Assembly: GCA_032622095.1 (NCBI GenBank)
Contig: CP136066.1
Span: 9,819,784 to 9,883,783 of the forward strand
Source: Siphonodentalium dalli
Lineage: Eukaryota; Mollusca; Scaphopoda; Gadilida; Siphonodentaliidae
DNA: 64,000 nucleotides
Direction of reading: 5' to 3'
Position numbers and translations under genes: made by a program. Below, piece by piece: positions 1 through 13,544 of this stretch. Position 1 is the stretch's first letter. Each line of letters begins with the position of its first letter. Below the pieces are notes generated by a model. It was not told the origin of the DNA and made no database searches. It saw only the letters and a program-made list of their open reading frames with translations.

Positions 1-840
1 TTTGATATAAAAAAAAACAAAACAGAGGAATGAACAAGATTGTGAAAAATTGAGCACATCATAGATATCATTTTCTGAAAATATGGCTTTGGTATTCTTT
101 TATTCCATAAATATTAATGCGCACAGGGTCTCAGTTGTAAACTTCACCCCCCCCTTGAGTCAGACCAAACATCAATAAAATAACATTGCCCCCCTCCCCA
201 ATCATTGAAAGTACAACTATTACTTTAAACAGTCCAAATGTTGAAAATTTTGAACATAACACCCCCCCCCAATACTGGAAAGTTTCTAACTGATCGCTAT
301 ATCAGGTTATGATTGGTTCCAGACCAAATGTATAAATTGCTAAGTTTTGATCTAAAAATTAGAATCAGTTTTGATGATTGATCTATTATAACTTTAAAGC
401 AACTTCTATACTTTAAAAAAAATCAGTGTAATTAATGTTATCACAGTTGATAAAAGCCCAAATAACTAGGCACACTAATAGTGTTTATATCAGATTTTAA
501 TTTACTGGACAAAGTGATATTCAATAGAGTCAAGATTTCAATGAAAGGTGAAAACTTTTCAGAATACAAAAGCATCTGCTTCAAACATACATAATTAGAT
601 TTGAAAAAAACCCCAATAAAATAGCAATGGTCTCTAGTTATATACTGAAAATATTACTTATACAAGTTACTTTACTCATATGACCCTCTGTGCTTAATAT
701 GAAATTGGGTCAATTATTTTTTATTCAAAGTCTTATTGGGACAAGATATTCCATGAATATATCAAGTGCCACCCTCTTTTCAAGAGTAGGCTTTATTTAA
801 TTCTACTAGTAACATATTTAAATTCAATCCTTTCATCATT
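1..840. other. No gene seen; AT-rich intergenic sequence
   Basis: AT-rich sequence with several short C-runs between about 145 and 272. I see no credible open frame, splice-bounded exon or terminal repeat pair here. Confidence 0.6.
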
Positions 841-2443
841 TGATGTTCTGTTATTTTTCATGGCATAATTTAGTAGAATTTCCACCAAATAGATTATAAC
901 CATTATTCTTTTGACTGACCATCATTAAAAATAGATTTTTCAAACCAGCCATGTACCTTGTCACAAAGAGAGTTCCACATAATTATCACACACTGTGCCA
1001 ATGCTTTCTTTTAAATATTGGTCAAAAAGTGTTTACCCTGATCTTGTAAGCCTTGGATTATTAGTATGTTTGAGACTCCCTATTGGAGACTGGTATATAT
1101 AAGAGAAAGCACTGATACTTTATTGCTGCACCAGGGATCTGCAGCTCCCATCATAAAAGGGATAAAACATTTGCTCTTGCTCTAAGTCTAATAAGACCAT
1201 TTATCAGAATTTATTTTTATGGATTTATGTTTATGTAGAGTTCATAATGTTTTTTATCATGATTTACTGTGTAAGCCAATCTAATAACTATCTGAGAGGG
1301 GGTATTTAACTTCATTATACTTGTTATCCAGTTTTCAGTCCTCTCATCCTGTGTTCTTTGATGTTCTGTTATTTTTCATGGCATAATTTAGCATAATTTC
1401 CACCATATGGATTATAACCATTATTCTTTTGACTGACCATCATTAAGAATAGATTTTTCAAACCAGCCATGTACCTTGTCACAAAGAGAGTTCCACATTA
1501 TTATCACACACTGTGATCAGTATAGTTATCTCTGCCTCCAAAATTTCTTAGAATTATTGAGCAAATAGACCAGTTGGTTTCAAATTGAACACCCTGGGCA
1601 TGTCTGCTTTATTATTAATTGCCTTGTATCCTCTTCATGCTTACAATACCATGTGTGCCAAATATAGCTGGCTTGGACACAGAATATTCATTGCTGATGC
1701 AAACAAATATATATAAATAGATTAAAGTGGTTTACAACACTCCATCAAGGTGGAGCAATCAGAATATACCTTTATGCCTCTACTACTTCATATGTCCACC
1801 AATTGTATCTATTATTATGTGAACCCGTACCATAGTGTGATACACATATTGTTGACATTCGGATTGACCACTCATAATTGGTCTGTTTGTATGTCAGTAC
1901 AACTCTCTGTTTGTCCGTAGACACTTTACACATTGCGCAATAACTCTTTTATCTGATCTGAACCAAATTTTGTATATGTGCCAATTCAATCTTTTAAATA
2001 TTGGTCAAAAAGTGTTTACCCTGACCTTGTAAGCCTTGCATTATTAGTATGTTTGAGGCTCCCTATTGGAGACTGGTATATATAAGAGAAAGCACTGTAC
2101 TGATACTTTATTGCTGCATCACGGATCTGCAGCTCCCATCATAAAAGGGATAAGACATTTGCTCTTGATCTAAGTATAATAAGACCATTTATCAGAATTT
2201 ATTTTTATGGATTTATGTTTATGTAGAGTTCATAATGTTTTTTATCATGATTTACTGTGAACCAATCTAATAACTATCTGAGAGGGGGTATCTAACTTCA
2301 TTATACTTGTTATCCAGTTTTCAGTCATATCATCCTGTGTTCTTTGATGTTCTGTTATTTTTCATGGCATAATTTAGCAGAATTTCCACCATATGGATTA
2401 TAACCATTATTCTTTTGACTGACCATCATGAAAAATAGATTTA
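841..2443 (+). repeat. Direct duplication, period about 519 bp, 2.2 copies
   Basis: The string TGATGTTCTGTTATTTTTCA recurs at 841, 1360 and 2345. The first spacing is 519 bp; the second is 985 bp because about 470 bp is inserted in copy two (1517-1990). The third copy is cut at about 2443, where it passes directly into the 157-bp satellite. Each copy contains a decayed form of the hairpin and terminal block seen in the TTAA-flanked elements at 38387 and 44428 (for example GCAGCTCCCATCATAAAAGG). Confidence 0.8.
1517..1990. mobile_element. Insertion interrupting the second 519-bp repeat copy
   Basis: Copy one reads CACTGTGCCAATGCTTTCTT without interruption. In copy two the sequence diverges after CACACTGTG and homology resumes at CTTTTAAATATTGG about 470 bp later. 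This is a gain of sequence after the duplication. No clear terminal inverted repeats were seen, so the class is unknown. The 3' part ends GAACCAAATTTTGTATATG. Confidence 0.6.
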
Positions 2444-2454
2444 ACAAGCTCATC

Positions 2455-5400
2455 TGACGTCCAGGTTTAAAGAACATAATTATTCGCCACCCCCCCCCCT
2501 CACCAACCAATTCAGATCGCAGATTTTTGTTCGCAATTCCACTTCCAGATTTATCAAATGATTGATTATTATTGCAGGATCGTCTAATCTAATGCAAAAC
2601 AATAACAAGCTCATGTGACATCCATGTTTAAAGAAACAACTTATTCGCCACCCCCTCACCAACCAATTCAGATCGCAGATTGTCGTTCGCAATTCCACTT
2701 CCAGTTCTATCAAATGATTGATTATGATTGCAGGAACGTCTATTATAATGCAAAACAATAACAAGCTCATCTGACATCCACGTAATAAGAATAACATTAT
2801 TCGCCACCAACCTCACCAACCAATTCAGATCGCAGATTTTCGTTCGCAATTCCACTTCCAGTTCTATCAAATGATTGATTATGGTTGCAGGAATGTCTAA
2901 TCTAATGCAAAACAATAACAAGCTCATCTGAAATCCACGTAATAAGAATAAAATTATTCGCCACCCACCTCACCAACCAATTCAGATCGCAACCTTTTTT
3001 TCGCAATTCCACTTCCAGGACTACAAAATGATTGTTTATGATTAAAGAATCGTCTAATCTAATTCACATAATAAAAATCTCATCTGACATCCAAGTTTAA
3101 AGAATAAAGTTATTCACCACCCCCCCCCCCCCACCCACCAACCAATTCAGGTAGCAGATTTAACATTTTTGTTCGCAATTCAATTTCCAGTTATATCAAA
3201 TGATTGATTATGATTGCACGATGCTATTCTCACATCCAAGTTTTAAGAATAAAGTTATTCGCCACCCCGCCCCCCCCCCCCACCAACCAATTCAGATTTC
3301 ACATTTTTGTTCGCAATTCAACTTCCAGTTCTATCAAATGATTGATTATGATTGCAGGATCGTTTATTCTAATGCAAAACAATAACTAGCTCATCTGACA
3401 TCCACGTTTTAAGAATAAAATTATTCGCCACCCCCCTCACCAACCAATTCTGATCGCAAATTTGTGTTCGCAATTCCACTTCCAGGTCTACAAAATTATT
3501 GTTTATGATTGAAGAATCGTCTAATCTAATGCACAAAATAAAAAGCTCATCTGACAGCCAAATTTTAAGAATAAAGTAATTCGCCACCCCCTCCCACCCA
3601 CCAACCAATTCAGGTAGCAGATCGCAGATTTTGTTTCGCAATTCAACTTTCAGTTCTATCACATGATTGATTATGATTGCACGATCGTCTAATCTAATGC
3701 AAAACAATAACTAGCTCATCTGACATCCACATTTTAAGAATAAAATTATTCGCCACCCCCCCCCCCCACCAACCAATTCAAATCGCATTTTTTTTTCGCA
3801 ATTCCACTTCCTAGGTCTACAAAATGATTGTTTATGATTGAAGAATCGTCTAATCTAATGCACAAAATAAAAAGCTAATCTGACATGCAAGTGTTTTAAG
3901 AACAAAGTTATTCGCCACCGCCCCCCATCACCAACCAATTCAGATAGCAGATTTAAGAAATTTGTTCGCAATTCCACTTCCAGTTTTATAAAATGATTGT
4001 ATATGATTGAAGGATCGCCTAATCTAATGCACAAAATAAGAAGCTCATCTGACATCCAAGTTTTAAGAATAAAGTTATTCGCCACCGCCCCCCCACACAC
4101 CAACCAATTCAGATTTCACATTTGTGTTCGCAATTCAAGTTCCAGTTCTATCAAATGATTGATTATGATTGCCGGATCGTCTAATCTAATGCAAAACAAT
4201 AACAAGCTCATTTGACATCCATGTTTTAAGAATAAAATTATTCGCCACCCCCCTCACCATCCAATTCAGATCGCAGATTTTCGTTCGCAATTCCACTTCC
4301 AGTTCTATCAAATGATTGATTATGATTGCAGGAACGTCTAATCTAATGCAAAACAATAACAAGCTCATCTGACATCCACGTTTTAAGAATAAAATTATTC
4401 GCCACCCCCCCCCCCCCCCCTTCACCAACAAATTCAGATTTCAGAACTTTGTTCGCAATTCCACTCCCAGTTTTATAAAATGATTGTATATGATTGAATG
4501 ATCGTCTAATCTGATGCACAAAATAAGAAGCTCATCTGACATCCAAGTTTTAATATTAAAGTTATTCACCCCACCCCCCCCCCCCCACCAACCAATTCAG
4601 ATCGCAGATTTTATATTTTTTGATCGCTATTCCACTTCCAGTTCTTTAAAATGGTTGTTTATGGTTGAAGAATCGTCTCATCTAATGCACGAAATAAGAA
4701 GCTCATGATCTGCTCATCTGACATCCAAGTTTTAAGTATAAAGTTATTCCCCCCCCCCAACCAAGCAATTCAGAACGCAGAATTTAATCTAATGCACAAA
4801 ATAAAAAGCTATTCTGACATGCAAGTGTTTTAAGAACAAAGTTATTCGCCACCGCCCCCCATCACCAACCAATTCAGATAGCAGATTTAAGAAATTTGTT
4901 CGCAATTCCACTTCCAGTTTTATAAAATGATTGTATATGATTGAAGGATCGCCTAATCTAATGCACAAAATAAGAAGCTCATCTGACATCCAAGTTTTAA
5001 GAATAAAGTTATTCGCCACCGCCCCCCCCCCACACACCAACCAATTCAGATTTCACATTTGTGTTCGCAATTCAAGTTCCAGTTCTATCAAATGATTGAT
5101 TATGATTGCCGGATCGTCTAATCTAAGGCAAAACAATAACAAGCTCATTTGACATCCATGTTTTAAGAATAAAATTATTCGCCACCCCCCCTCACCATCC
5201 AAGTCAGATCGCAGATTTTCGTTCGCATTTCCACTTCCAGTTCTATCAAATGATTGATTGTGATTGCAAGAACGTCTAATCTAATGCAAAACAATAACAA
5301 GCTCATTTGACTCCATGTTTTAAGAATACATTTATTCGCCACCCCCCTCACCATCCAATTCAGATCGCAGATTTTCGTTCGCAATTCCACTTCCAGTTCT

Positions 5401-6165
5401 ATCAAATGATTGATTATGATTGCAGGAACGTCTAATCTAATGCAAAACAATAACAAGCTCATCTGACATCCACGTTTTAAGAATAAAATTATTCGCCACC
5501 CCCCCCCCTTCACCAACAAATTCAGATTTCAGAACTTTGTTCGCAATTCCACTCCAAGTTTTATAAAATGATTGTATATGATTGAATGATCGTCTAATCT
5601 GATGCACAAAATAAGAAGCTCATCTGACATCCAAGTTTTAATATTAAAGTTATTCACCCCCCCCCACCAACCAATTCAGATCGCAGATTATATATTTTTT
5701 GATCGCTATTCCACTTCCAGTTCTTTAAAATGGTTGTTTATGGTTGAAGAATCGTCTCATCTAATGCACGAAATAAGAAGCTCATGATCTGCTCATCTGA
5801 CATCCAAGTTTTAAGTATAAAGTTATTCCCCCCCCAACCAAGCAATTCAGAACGCAGAATTTTGTTCGCAATTCCACTCCAGTTCTATAAAATGATTGTT
5901 TATGATTAAAGGATCGTCTAATCTAATACAAAGAACAAGAAACTCATCTGACATCCAAGTTTTGAGATTAAAGTTATTCGCCACCCACCCCCTCCCCCAA
6001 CCTATTCAGGTCACAGATTTGTTTTCGCAATTCCACACTACCAGTTCTAGAAAATGATTGTTTATGATGGCTGGATCGGCTAATCCACTGCACAAATGAA
6101 GAAATCTAACTGACGTCCGAGATTTAAGAATACTTTTATTCGCCACCCCCATCTCAAATTCCAAT
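2455..6165. repeat. Satellite array, ~157-bp unit with poly-C tract, about 23 copies
   Basis: Each unit holds ATTCGCCACC, a C-run of about 5 to 18 bases, ACCAACCAATTCAGATCGCA, GTTCGCAATTCCACTTCCAG, a TGATTGATTATGATTG block and GCTCATCTGACATCCA. Units differ mainly in C-run length and by scattered substitutions, and the last units near 6000-6165 are the most degenerate. Short open frames on both strands are translations of the repeat, not genes. Six-unit blocks are themselves duplicated (about 3850-4780 and 4788-5870). Confidence 0.93.
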
Positions 6166-6567
6166 GACAAATATGTGTCCGAAATGTACTTCTAAACCTT
6201 GAAATTAACGCCTAATGTAGTACACAAATCCTTACATATAATGCACAACAAATAATCTGACACCAAGTTTTTGACAAAAAAAACGGTACACCTTCCCCCA
6301 CCCCTTAAAATCCTCAATCAGTTATGCAACACCCCATCCCCTCCTCCCCTCCACCATCTCCGCCTGTCATACAGATCACATAATTTTGAGCTAAAATATG
6401 CTTGTATGCCGTATTTGAAGTTCAAGTGTTAGGGGAAAAAAAATTATGTACCCCCCCTTCTCATATTGCAACTCACAGCCTTTTGCGTAAGGACTGACAA
6501 TCATTATTCCCGATGCTCGAGATCACCATACTCTCCGTATGTGGAGCAAATAAAGAAAATATATAAA

Positions 6568-6640
6568 CGCTATTCGCCACCCGGGTGGCGAATAGCGATT
6601 TCTATGTTATATGACTATTCGCCACCCGGTTGGCGAATAG
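6568..6640. repeat. Two palindromes carrying the satellite motif ATTCGCCACC
   Basis: 6568-6597 is a perfect 30-bp palindrome with half-site CGCTATTCGCCACCC. 6615-6640 is a second, one-mismatch version. The half-site includes the ATTCGCCACC motif that opens each unit of the neighbouring satellite, so satellite and palindromes probably share an origin. Confidence 0.7.
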
Positions 6641-6964
6641 CCACTGCCCTCTTTCCGTGAACAGATTTCCACCATGCAACCAGCAAACTGATCGGAGAAT
6701 AGCTGCGCAAATGACGGGTCTGTTAATTGATCCAGATTTGAATGTTTTATTTTCTAAATAGCGATGATTCCAACATAAAATTTACTTTTCGAACTGGATT
6801 AAAGAAAATATGCGCGCATTTATGCCTGCTATTAAGGAGGTTCGTGTGTACTCCTTTGTCAGATAATAAAACAGTTATCACCCTTGTTTTCGTGAGACAC
6901 GGGGATTTGTCGCCGCTCTCGACCTGGAATCGCGGGCGATAACTGTATATTATTGGAAACTTAA

Positions 6965-7128
6965 AAAAAAATTTGGTGGTCAAAACAAGATAATAGGTGA
7001 CTAAATAGTATAGTAAATACAGTTCCGCGACGATATGTAAAAATGGATTTATCGTCTGCAAAGTACACTCATTGTGGCAGTGATATATCGCAGCGATAGC
7101 GTAGAGGGCGCTGTATGGAGTTTGTCAA
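6965..7128 (+). repeat. Dispersed repeat, also at 35635-35795 in reverse
   Basis: The block from TTTGGTGGTCAAAACAAGAT to the GAGGGCGCTGTATGGAGTTT region is present as an inverted, diverged copy at 35635-35795. It ends just before the foldback element, so it was probably part of the pre-insertion locus. Confidence 0.65.
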
Positions 7129-7135
7129 ATTGCAC

Positions 7136-10100
7136 CAATACGAGGGACATGACAATCTGCGGGATGGGATGGGACATGGGACAAAACGACAATCTGCGGG
7201 ACAGAATTTCAAATTGCGTGGGACGGCCGATATCTCGAGGAATACAGCACGTAGAGGGCTTTTGGTGTGTAACGAAAGGCCCACATTAGCCCAATCCACA
7301 CATATTAACCCCGCCACTGACAGGACACCAGAAGTTGCATTATTTGACCGACAACTGACCTAAAATGGGATGGAATATGGGATAGAACGACAATCTGCGG
7401 GACAGAATTTCAAATTGCGTGGGACGGTCGATATCTCGAGGAATACAGCACACAGAGGGCTCCTGTTGGTGTCTAACGAAAGGCCGATATTCGCCCTAGC
7501 CACACATATTAACACCGCCACTGACCGGACACCGGAAGTTGCATTATTCGGTCGACAACTGACCTAACATAAAAATTTCGAAATCAATGCCGTGGAACAG
7601 CGTGGAGCAGCTGTAAAAATGCATTTTCACAGCGATAAGGCTATGCCCACAAGCAAACTTGGTATTAAAATGAAGTTTATCATCGATTGCACAACATAAA
7701 TCCATTAAATTGAGCGAAGCTGCGATTTATGCACACATAGAGACCGATTAACCCACCCATACGAAGGTGCCACGAAACACGAAAAACTGCGTTCGTCATT
7801 AATGTTTAGAATTTAGATTTATCGATGAATACGCTAGCAAACAACAAATTTTAGGTATCAAATAACGCAGTGGAATGCTGCGAACTCGTTTTTAGCTACA
7901 GTATGGCTGTTTTAGTGCGAATACTGTAATTGCGAACACACAAAAACGCGCCGATAAAAACAGCTAAAATAGACTCGATGTTTACAATTACAGGATCGAT
8001 TTCAGCTGATATATTCAATATAATGGGGCGTATAGTATATCAAAATGTAGGATTAGACACAGGGAATGTATTTTTTTTCCAAATGGATCCACTACGCGGT
8101 GAAATTGTTGCAGAAATGCGCTCCAAGAAAGAGCACTACTTTTTCTCGTAAAAACATAGAATGGCCGACTGAAGCCGTTTTATCGTTCCAACTAAGCCGT
8201 TCTTAGCAGCACTTCATCCACAAAATACGAATATACACCATCTATCAGAAGACGTATCAAATGTGATATTTTAAGGGATTTGTACTCTTCATTTGTTATA
8301 ATTCGCACTTATTTTTATTTCAGTTGTGACTAAAAGCCCAGATGCCGGAGCCCGGTGACTAAAAGCCAAGTTACAAAATAGATTAACTGGTTTGAACGCA
8401 TGAATATGTCAATGGTCAGACTGTTGGAAAGAATATTCAAATTAAATTGTGTTTATAGACTTAAACACTTACGTGTGACACTCGAATTTTAATTAAATCC
8501 ATGATTGTGTAGTCTCTCGAATATCACAAGCACTGCGCTCACACATTTTATTGGGATACATGCCATCTTTTTCTTGTGTTTTGTTTAGTTTTTTTGGCGA
8601 CCAAAGATGAGATGTGTTCGTATCACACTGTGATACGGCCAATGAAATCACTGAATTTCAGACTATCAGCTTAACCGCATTATTTCATCAGTATCTGAAG
8701 CAAATGAACACCATAAACAATAGAAAATTAACACAGCTCTTCGTGCGGGATAATCTTTAAAGCCAGTGACACCTCAGTCATCCTGACAGACTGTACAAAC
8801 ATACTGATAATGGGACATTATGCATCAGGAATATTTTTGTTAATTGGAATTATCAAAACTAACATGCATGTTGTGGCTTCTAAGTAAAACAATTACCAGG
8901 TTTGTTTTATGGAGGCATGATGTTAAAGGACTCTTAGTTGCAATTAAGACCCTCGAAGTAAATGCCTCAATACACGCTCTTTATTGGCTACCCTATACAT
9001 GTTCTATGTATACTATAGGGCGACTGTATACACACAGACGGTTATAGATAACTTTTAAGAGTGTTAACAATATTTTATTAGAACGAAAAAACAGAACGTC
9101 ACATTTACAATGTATACATAGAAAAATAACAAATAGTTCAAATGGCGATATTATAACAAGCAATAAGCCTATGGCTTTTATAAAAATCCTTTCCTCTAGA
9201 AATGTTACCCCGAGTGTCAATAGAGACAGCTGCATGGCAAAGAAGGCGGGGATTTGAATATAGTTATGTTTTCTCAGGTTGTGAAGTAGGTTAAGCGAGT
9301 GCAGGGGTGAGAAGGGTTGGGTGTGATTGAAGGGAGAAGATAATGGAGTAGGTAGGACAAATAATGAAGCAGGAAGGAAAAAATGTGTGGTAAATGGTGC
9401 ACAATCATGCCTCAGTCATAGTCGAAAATTTAAATTATGAATATTGTTAACACTCTTAAAAGTTATCTATACCCGTCTAGCTGTGTGTATACAGTCGCCC
9501 TATAGTATACATAGAACATGTATAGGGTAGCCAATACAGAGCGTGTATTGAAGCATTTATTTCGAGTGTCTTAATTGCAACAAAGAGTCCTTTAACATCA
9601 TGCCTCCATAAACAAAAACTGGTAATTTTTTTTACTTAGAAGCCACATCATGCATGTTAGCTTTGATAATTCCAATTAACAAAAATATTCCTGCTGCATA
9701 ATGCCCCATTATCAGTATGTTTGTACAGTCCGTCAGGATGACTGAGGTGTCACTGGCTTTAAAGATTATCCCGCACGAAGAGCTGTATTAATTTCCTATT
9801 GTTTATGGTGTTCATTTGCTTCAGATACTGATGAAATAATGCGGTTAAGCTGATAATCTGAAATTCAGTGATTTCATTGGCCGTATCACAGTGTGATACG
9901 AACACATCTCATCTTTGGCCACCAAAAAAACTAAACAAAACAACACAAGACAAAGATGATATGTATCCCAATAAAATGTGCGCGCGCAGTGTTCGTGATA
10001 TTCGAGAGACTACACAATCATGGATTTAATTAAAATTCCAGTGTCACGCGAAAGTGTTTAAGTCTATAAGCACAATTTGATTTGAATATTCTTTCCAACA

Positions 10101-11356
10101 GTCTGACCATTGACATATTCATGCGTTCAAACCAGTTAATCTATTTTGTAACTTGGCTTTTAGTCGCCGGGCTCCGTCATCTGGGCTTTTAGTCACAACT
10201 GAAATAAAAATAAGTGCGAATTATAACAAATGAAGAGTACAAATCCCTCAAAATATCACATTTGATACGTCTTCTGATAGATGGTGTATATTCGTATTTT
10301 GTGGATGAAGTGCTCATAAGAACGGCTTAGTTGGAACGATAAAACGGCTTCAGTCGGCCATTCTATTTTTTTACGAGAAAAAGTAGCGCTCTTTCTTGGA
10401 GCGAATTTCTGCAACAATTTCACCGCGTAGTGGATTCATTTGGAAAAAAATACATTCCCTGTGTCTAATCCTACATTTTGATATACTATACGCCCCATTA
10501 TATTGAATATATCAGCTGAAATCGATCCTGTAATTGTAAACATCGAGTCTATTTTTAGCTGTTTTTTATCGGCGCGTGTTTGCGTGTTCGCCATTACAGT
10601 ATTCGCACTAAAACAGCCATACTGTAGCTAAAGACGAGTGCGCAGTATTCCACTGCGTTATTTCATACCTAAAATTTGTTGTTTACTAGCGTATTCATCG
10701 AGAAATCTAAATTCTAAACATTAATGTCGAACGCAGTTTTTAATGTTTCGTGGCACCTTCGCATGGGTGGGTTAATCTGTCTCTAGGTGTGCATAAATCG
10801 CAGCTTCGCTCAAATTAATAGATTTCTGTTGTGCAATAGATCATAAACTTCATTTTCATACCAAGTTTGCTTGTGGGCATAGCCTTATTGCTGTGAAAAT
10901 GCATTTATACAGCTGCTCCACGCTGTTCTACGGCCTTGATTTCGAAAAGTTTATGTTAGGCAGGTTGTCGATCGAATAATGCAACTTCCGTGTCCGGTCA
11001 GTGGCGGGGTTAATATGTGTGGCTTGGAGCCCTCTATGTGCTGTATTCCTCGAGACATCGGCCGTCCCACGCAATTTGAAATTCTGTCCCGCAGATTGTC
11101 GTCCTATCCCATATTCCATCCCATGTTAGGCCAGTTGTCGATCAAATAATGCAACTTCTGGTGTCCAGTCAGTGGCGGGGTTAATATGTGTGGATAGGGC
11201 GAATGTGGACCTTTTGTTAGACACCAAAAGGAGCCATATACGTGCTGTATTCCTAGAGATATCGGCCGTCCCACGAAATTTGAAATTCTGTCCCGCAGAT
11301 TGTCGTTTTGTCCCATTTCCCATCCCATCCCGCAGATTGTCATGTCCCCAATACGA
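7136..11356. mobile_element. Giant foldback DNA transposon with 8-bp target duplication
   Basis: Left arm 7144-9074 and right arm 9440-11348 are inverted copies, roughly 95 percent identical where compared by eye, around a 365-bp unique spacer. The ends read GGGACATGACAATCTGCGGG and its complement. Both outer flanks are CAATACGA (7136-7143 and 11349-11356), a perfect 8-bp target site duplication. Each arm begins with two ~200-bp direct subterminal repeats containing CGACAATCTGCGGGACAGAA. Eight-base duplications are typical of hAT, P and Merlin-like elements; no transposase frame is visible, so it is non-autonomous. The superfamily is inference. Confidence 0.85.
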
Positions 11357-13030
11357 AGCTTTGCCGCATCGGCGCATCGGCGTTTTTATTCACTCTCCGC
11401 ATCACAGAACGCTTCTAAAAAACTAAAACGTGTAGAAATAATTAGCCTGCCCTTAACCTACGGCGACACAGGCCAGATGCAGGTAATCTGTAACTTACAC
11501 ATGTTTTTATGCACCGGAGCGTTTTTATTTAATGTCAGATACATATAACTGCCGACGGAGTGGTCATTTTAATTCCCTGTTGTGAACATTATAGTATTAA
11601 AAGTGCATCTATTTCAGACATAGTGACAACTTAAATTATTGCCCGAACAACACCATCGACCCAACATAATAACCGCTAATCGCATTGCCAACCTAACAAC
11701 CCCAGTAGAACAGTAGAAACCATTCCAAATATTCACGCCGTGTACTATAGGTTACGAACATAACCAACATTGAACATTCACACATTTGCTAAATACAAGA
11801 ACAAAAGTACGCCTGTGTTTGTGTATGGTTATAGTTTGTGAATATATGCATGTTAATACTAAGCGGGCTAACAGCAGCCATTTCAAAGTTTAACCTTACC
11901 AAAGTAATCAAGATCGCCGAATTGATTATCCAAAATGTTCAGACGATACCAAGGATCAAGCACATTCTAGGAAAGCCACAGAGGAACAAATGCTCCACAG
12001 AGGATGAGAGAGAAACAGAAATGGACAAACAATATGTTTGGAGCCGATTTCCACCAGACTGATACATATTCTTCTCCGTGATACGAAGAATCTAATCGTG
12101 TGGTTTAAATACGCCAAATTGGTGCCGTTTGGGTGAGATATGTGGGCCCTAAATTTGATACGAATTTGTATACTCGCCAATTTTCACCAATTATATATAT
12201 ATTCATCTCCATAATGAGTCTGTGGTTTAATGATGTCAAATGTGGCGCCGCTTGAGTCCGACGTAGGGATGGGCGGGTCACCACAACTGATAGAAATATG
12301 TTTAGTGTCAATTAACATCAAATTCATACACGTTATTCTCAAATGATACGAGGAATCAAATCGTGCGTGTTAAAAACGTCACAGTTGGTGCCTAGATATA
12401 TTTGCAAATATATGTCTGTTTGTATGTGTTCTATATATAACTTCACGGGGTACAATCGAGATGGCACCAATGCGTTCTAACAGTAGTAACTTTTTACGAG
12501 GAAGTTAATGGCGCATGTTAAAATATTAGAATAGCTCATTTTAATATTATAACACAATTGAGTCTGCCCCATTCAATATAGTTTCCACACAAAAGTTACA
12601 AGAGATATGGAAATGTAAAAAAGGCCTGTTCGACAATAGTGTGCCGTCAAATATAATTTCTTCTGAGATAAAAGAAAACGGAATCAGTGGCACATGACTG
12701 TTCATGATCCTCCAATACTGACATCTGGCATGGTTATATCTGCCCAATATACAGAGGATATCTTTCATGGTTTAGAACATACTCATCGCCTAACATAAAC
12801 AACTCAAAATCTCGCTCTGTGTCCGGCACATGTAGCTGATATTTCTTTTAAACTGAGAATAATTAGTATATAGCACTATGAACAGAGCAGCACCTGGACA
12901 TTTCTTTAAAACATCTTATCTGTATCTTCATAGCGATATGATAACCAGGTGTCCCCAAATCTTAGTCAAACCCACCAGATTGATTGATACATCTCTATGT
13001 ATAACCCAATTGTAATCTTTTATTTTTGCT
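11357..13030. other. No gene seen
   Basis: Only short open frames without homology, repeats or splice context were found. The stretch ends at the assembly gap. Confidence 0.55.
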
Positions 13031-13130
13031 NNNNNNNNNNNNNNNNNNNNNNNNNNNNNNNNNNNNNNNNNNNNNNNNNNNNNNNNNNNNNNNNNNNNNN
13101 NNNNNNNNNNNNNNNNNNNNNNNNNNNNNN
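13031..13130. other. Assembly gap (100 N)
   Basis: Exactly 100 N bases, the usual placeholder for a gap of unknown size. Sequence on the two sides may not be truly adjacent. Confidence 0.99.
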
Positions 13131-13544
13131 GAATCAGTTTGAATGAGAGAAATAATGTAATTCTAACTGGTAAACTGACTGCAGGCAGTTATCGTGTTGT
13201 ATTTTGTTGCAAATTTTGAAATCCAAGATGGCCGCTGGCAGCCATGTTTTTTTGGCCGAATGACCTCAAAATTACTCATTCCTATTTACATGTCCATGTT
13301 AACATCCATGATAAATAGTATGCACAGAAATTCATATACAGCTGTTTACAGTGAATTTCCCCCCGCAAATCTCTGTTTTAGTGTTAAAAGGGGGGTGGGT
13401 GTCAAAAAATTGTCAGAAAAAACTGCCGAAAACGGAAAAAAAATTGGCGGTGGGGGTGGGTGGGTGGGTACAAAAAATTATCGAAAGGGAAAAAATGCCA
13501 TACGTGCCTGAAATTTTTTTCCGACCCCCCCCCCCCCCTGGATT

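Noticed and set aside
2480-5787. Many small open frames with repeated ELEVELRT / NHFILKTWMSDEL peptides
   Set aside because: They are translations of the 157-bp satellite in several frames and both strands, interrupted by C-runs.
6742-7061. Overlapping small open frames on both strands near the foldback element
   Set aside because: No domain, splice context or conservation signal, and the region is partly a dispersed repeat.
7074-7567. Small proteins in the foldback arms
   Set aside because: They overlap the subterminal repeats, appear in several frames and recur inverted in the right arm; they are non-coding transposon DNA.
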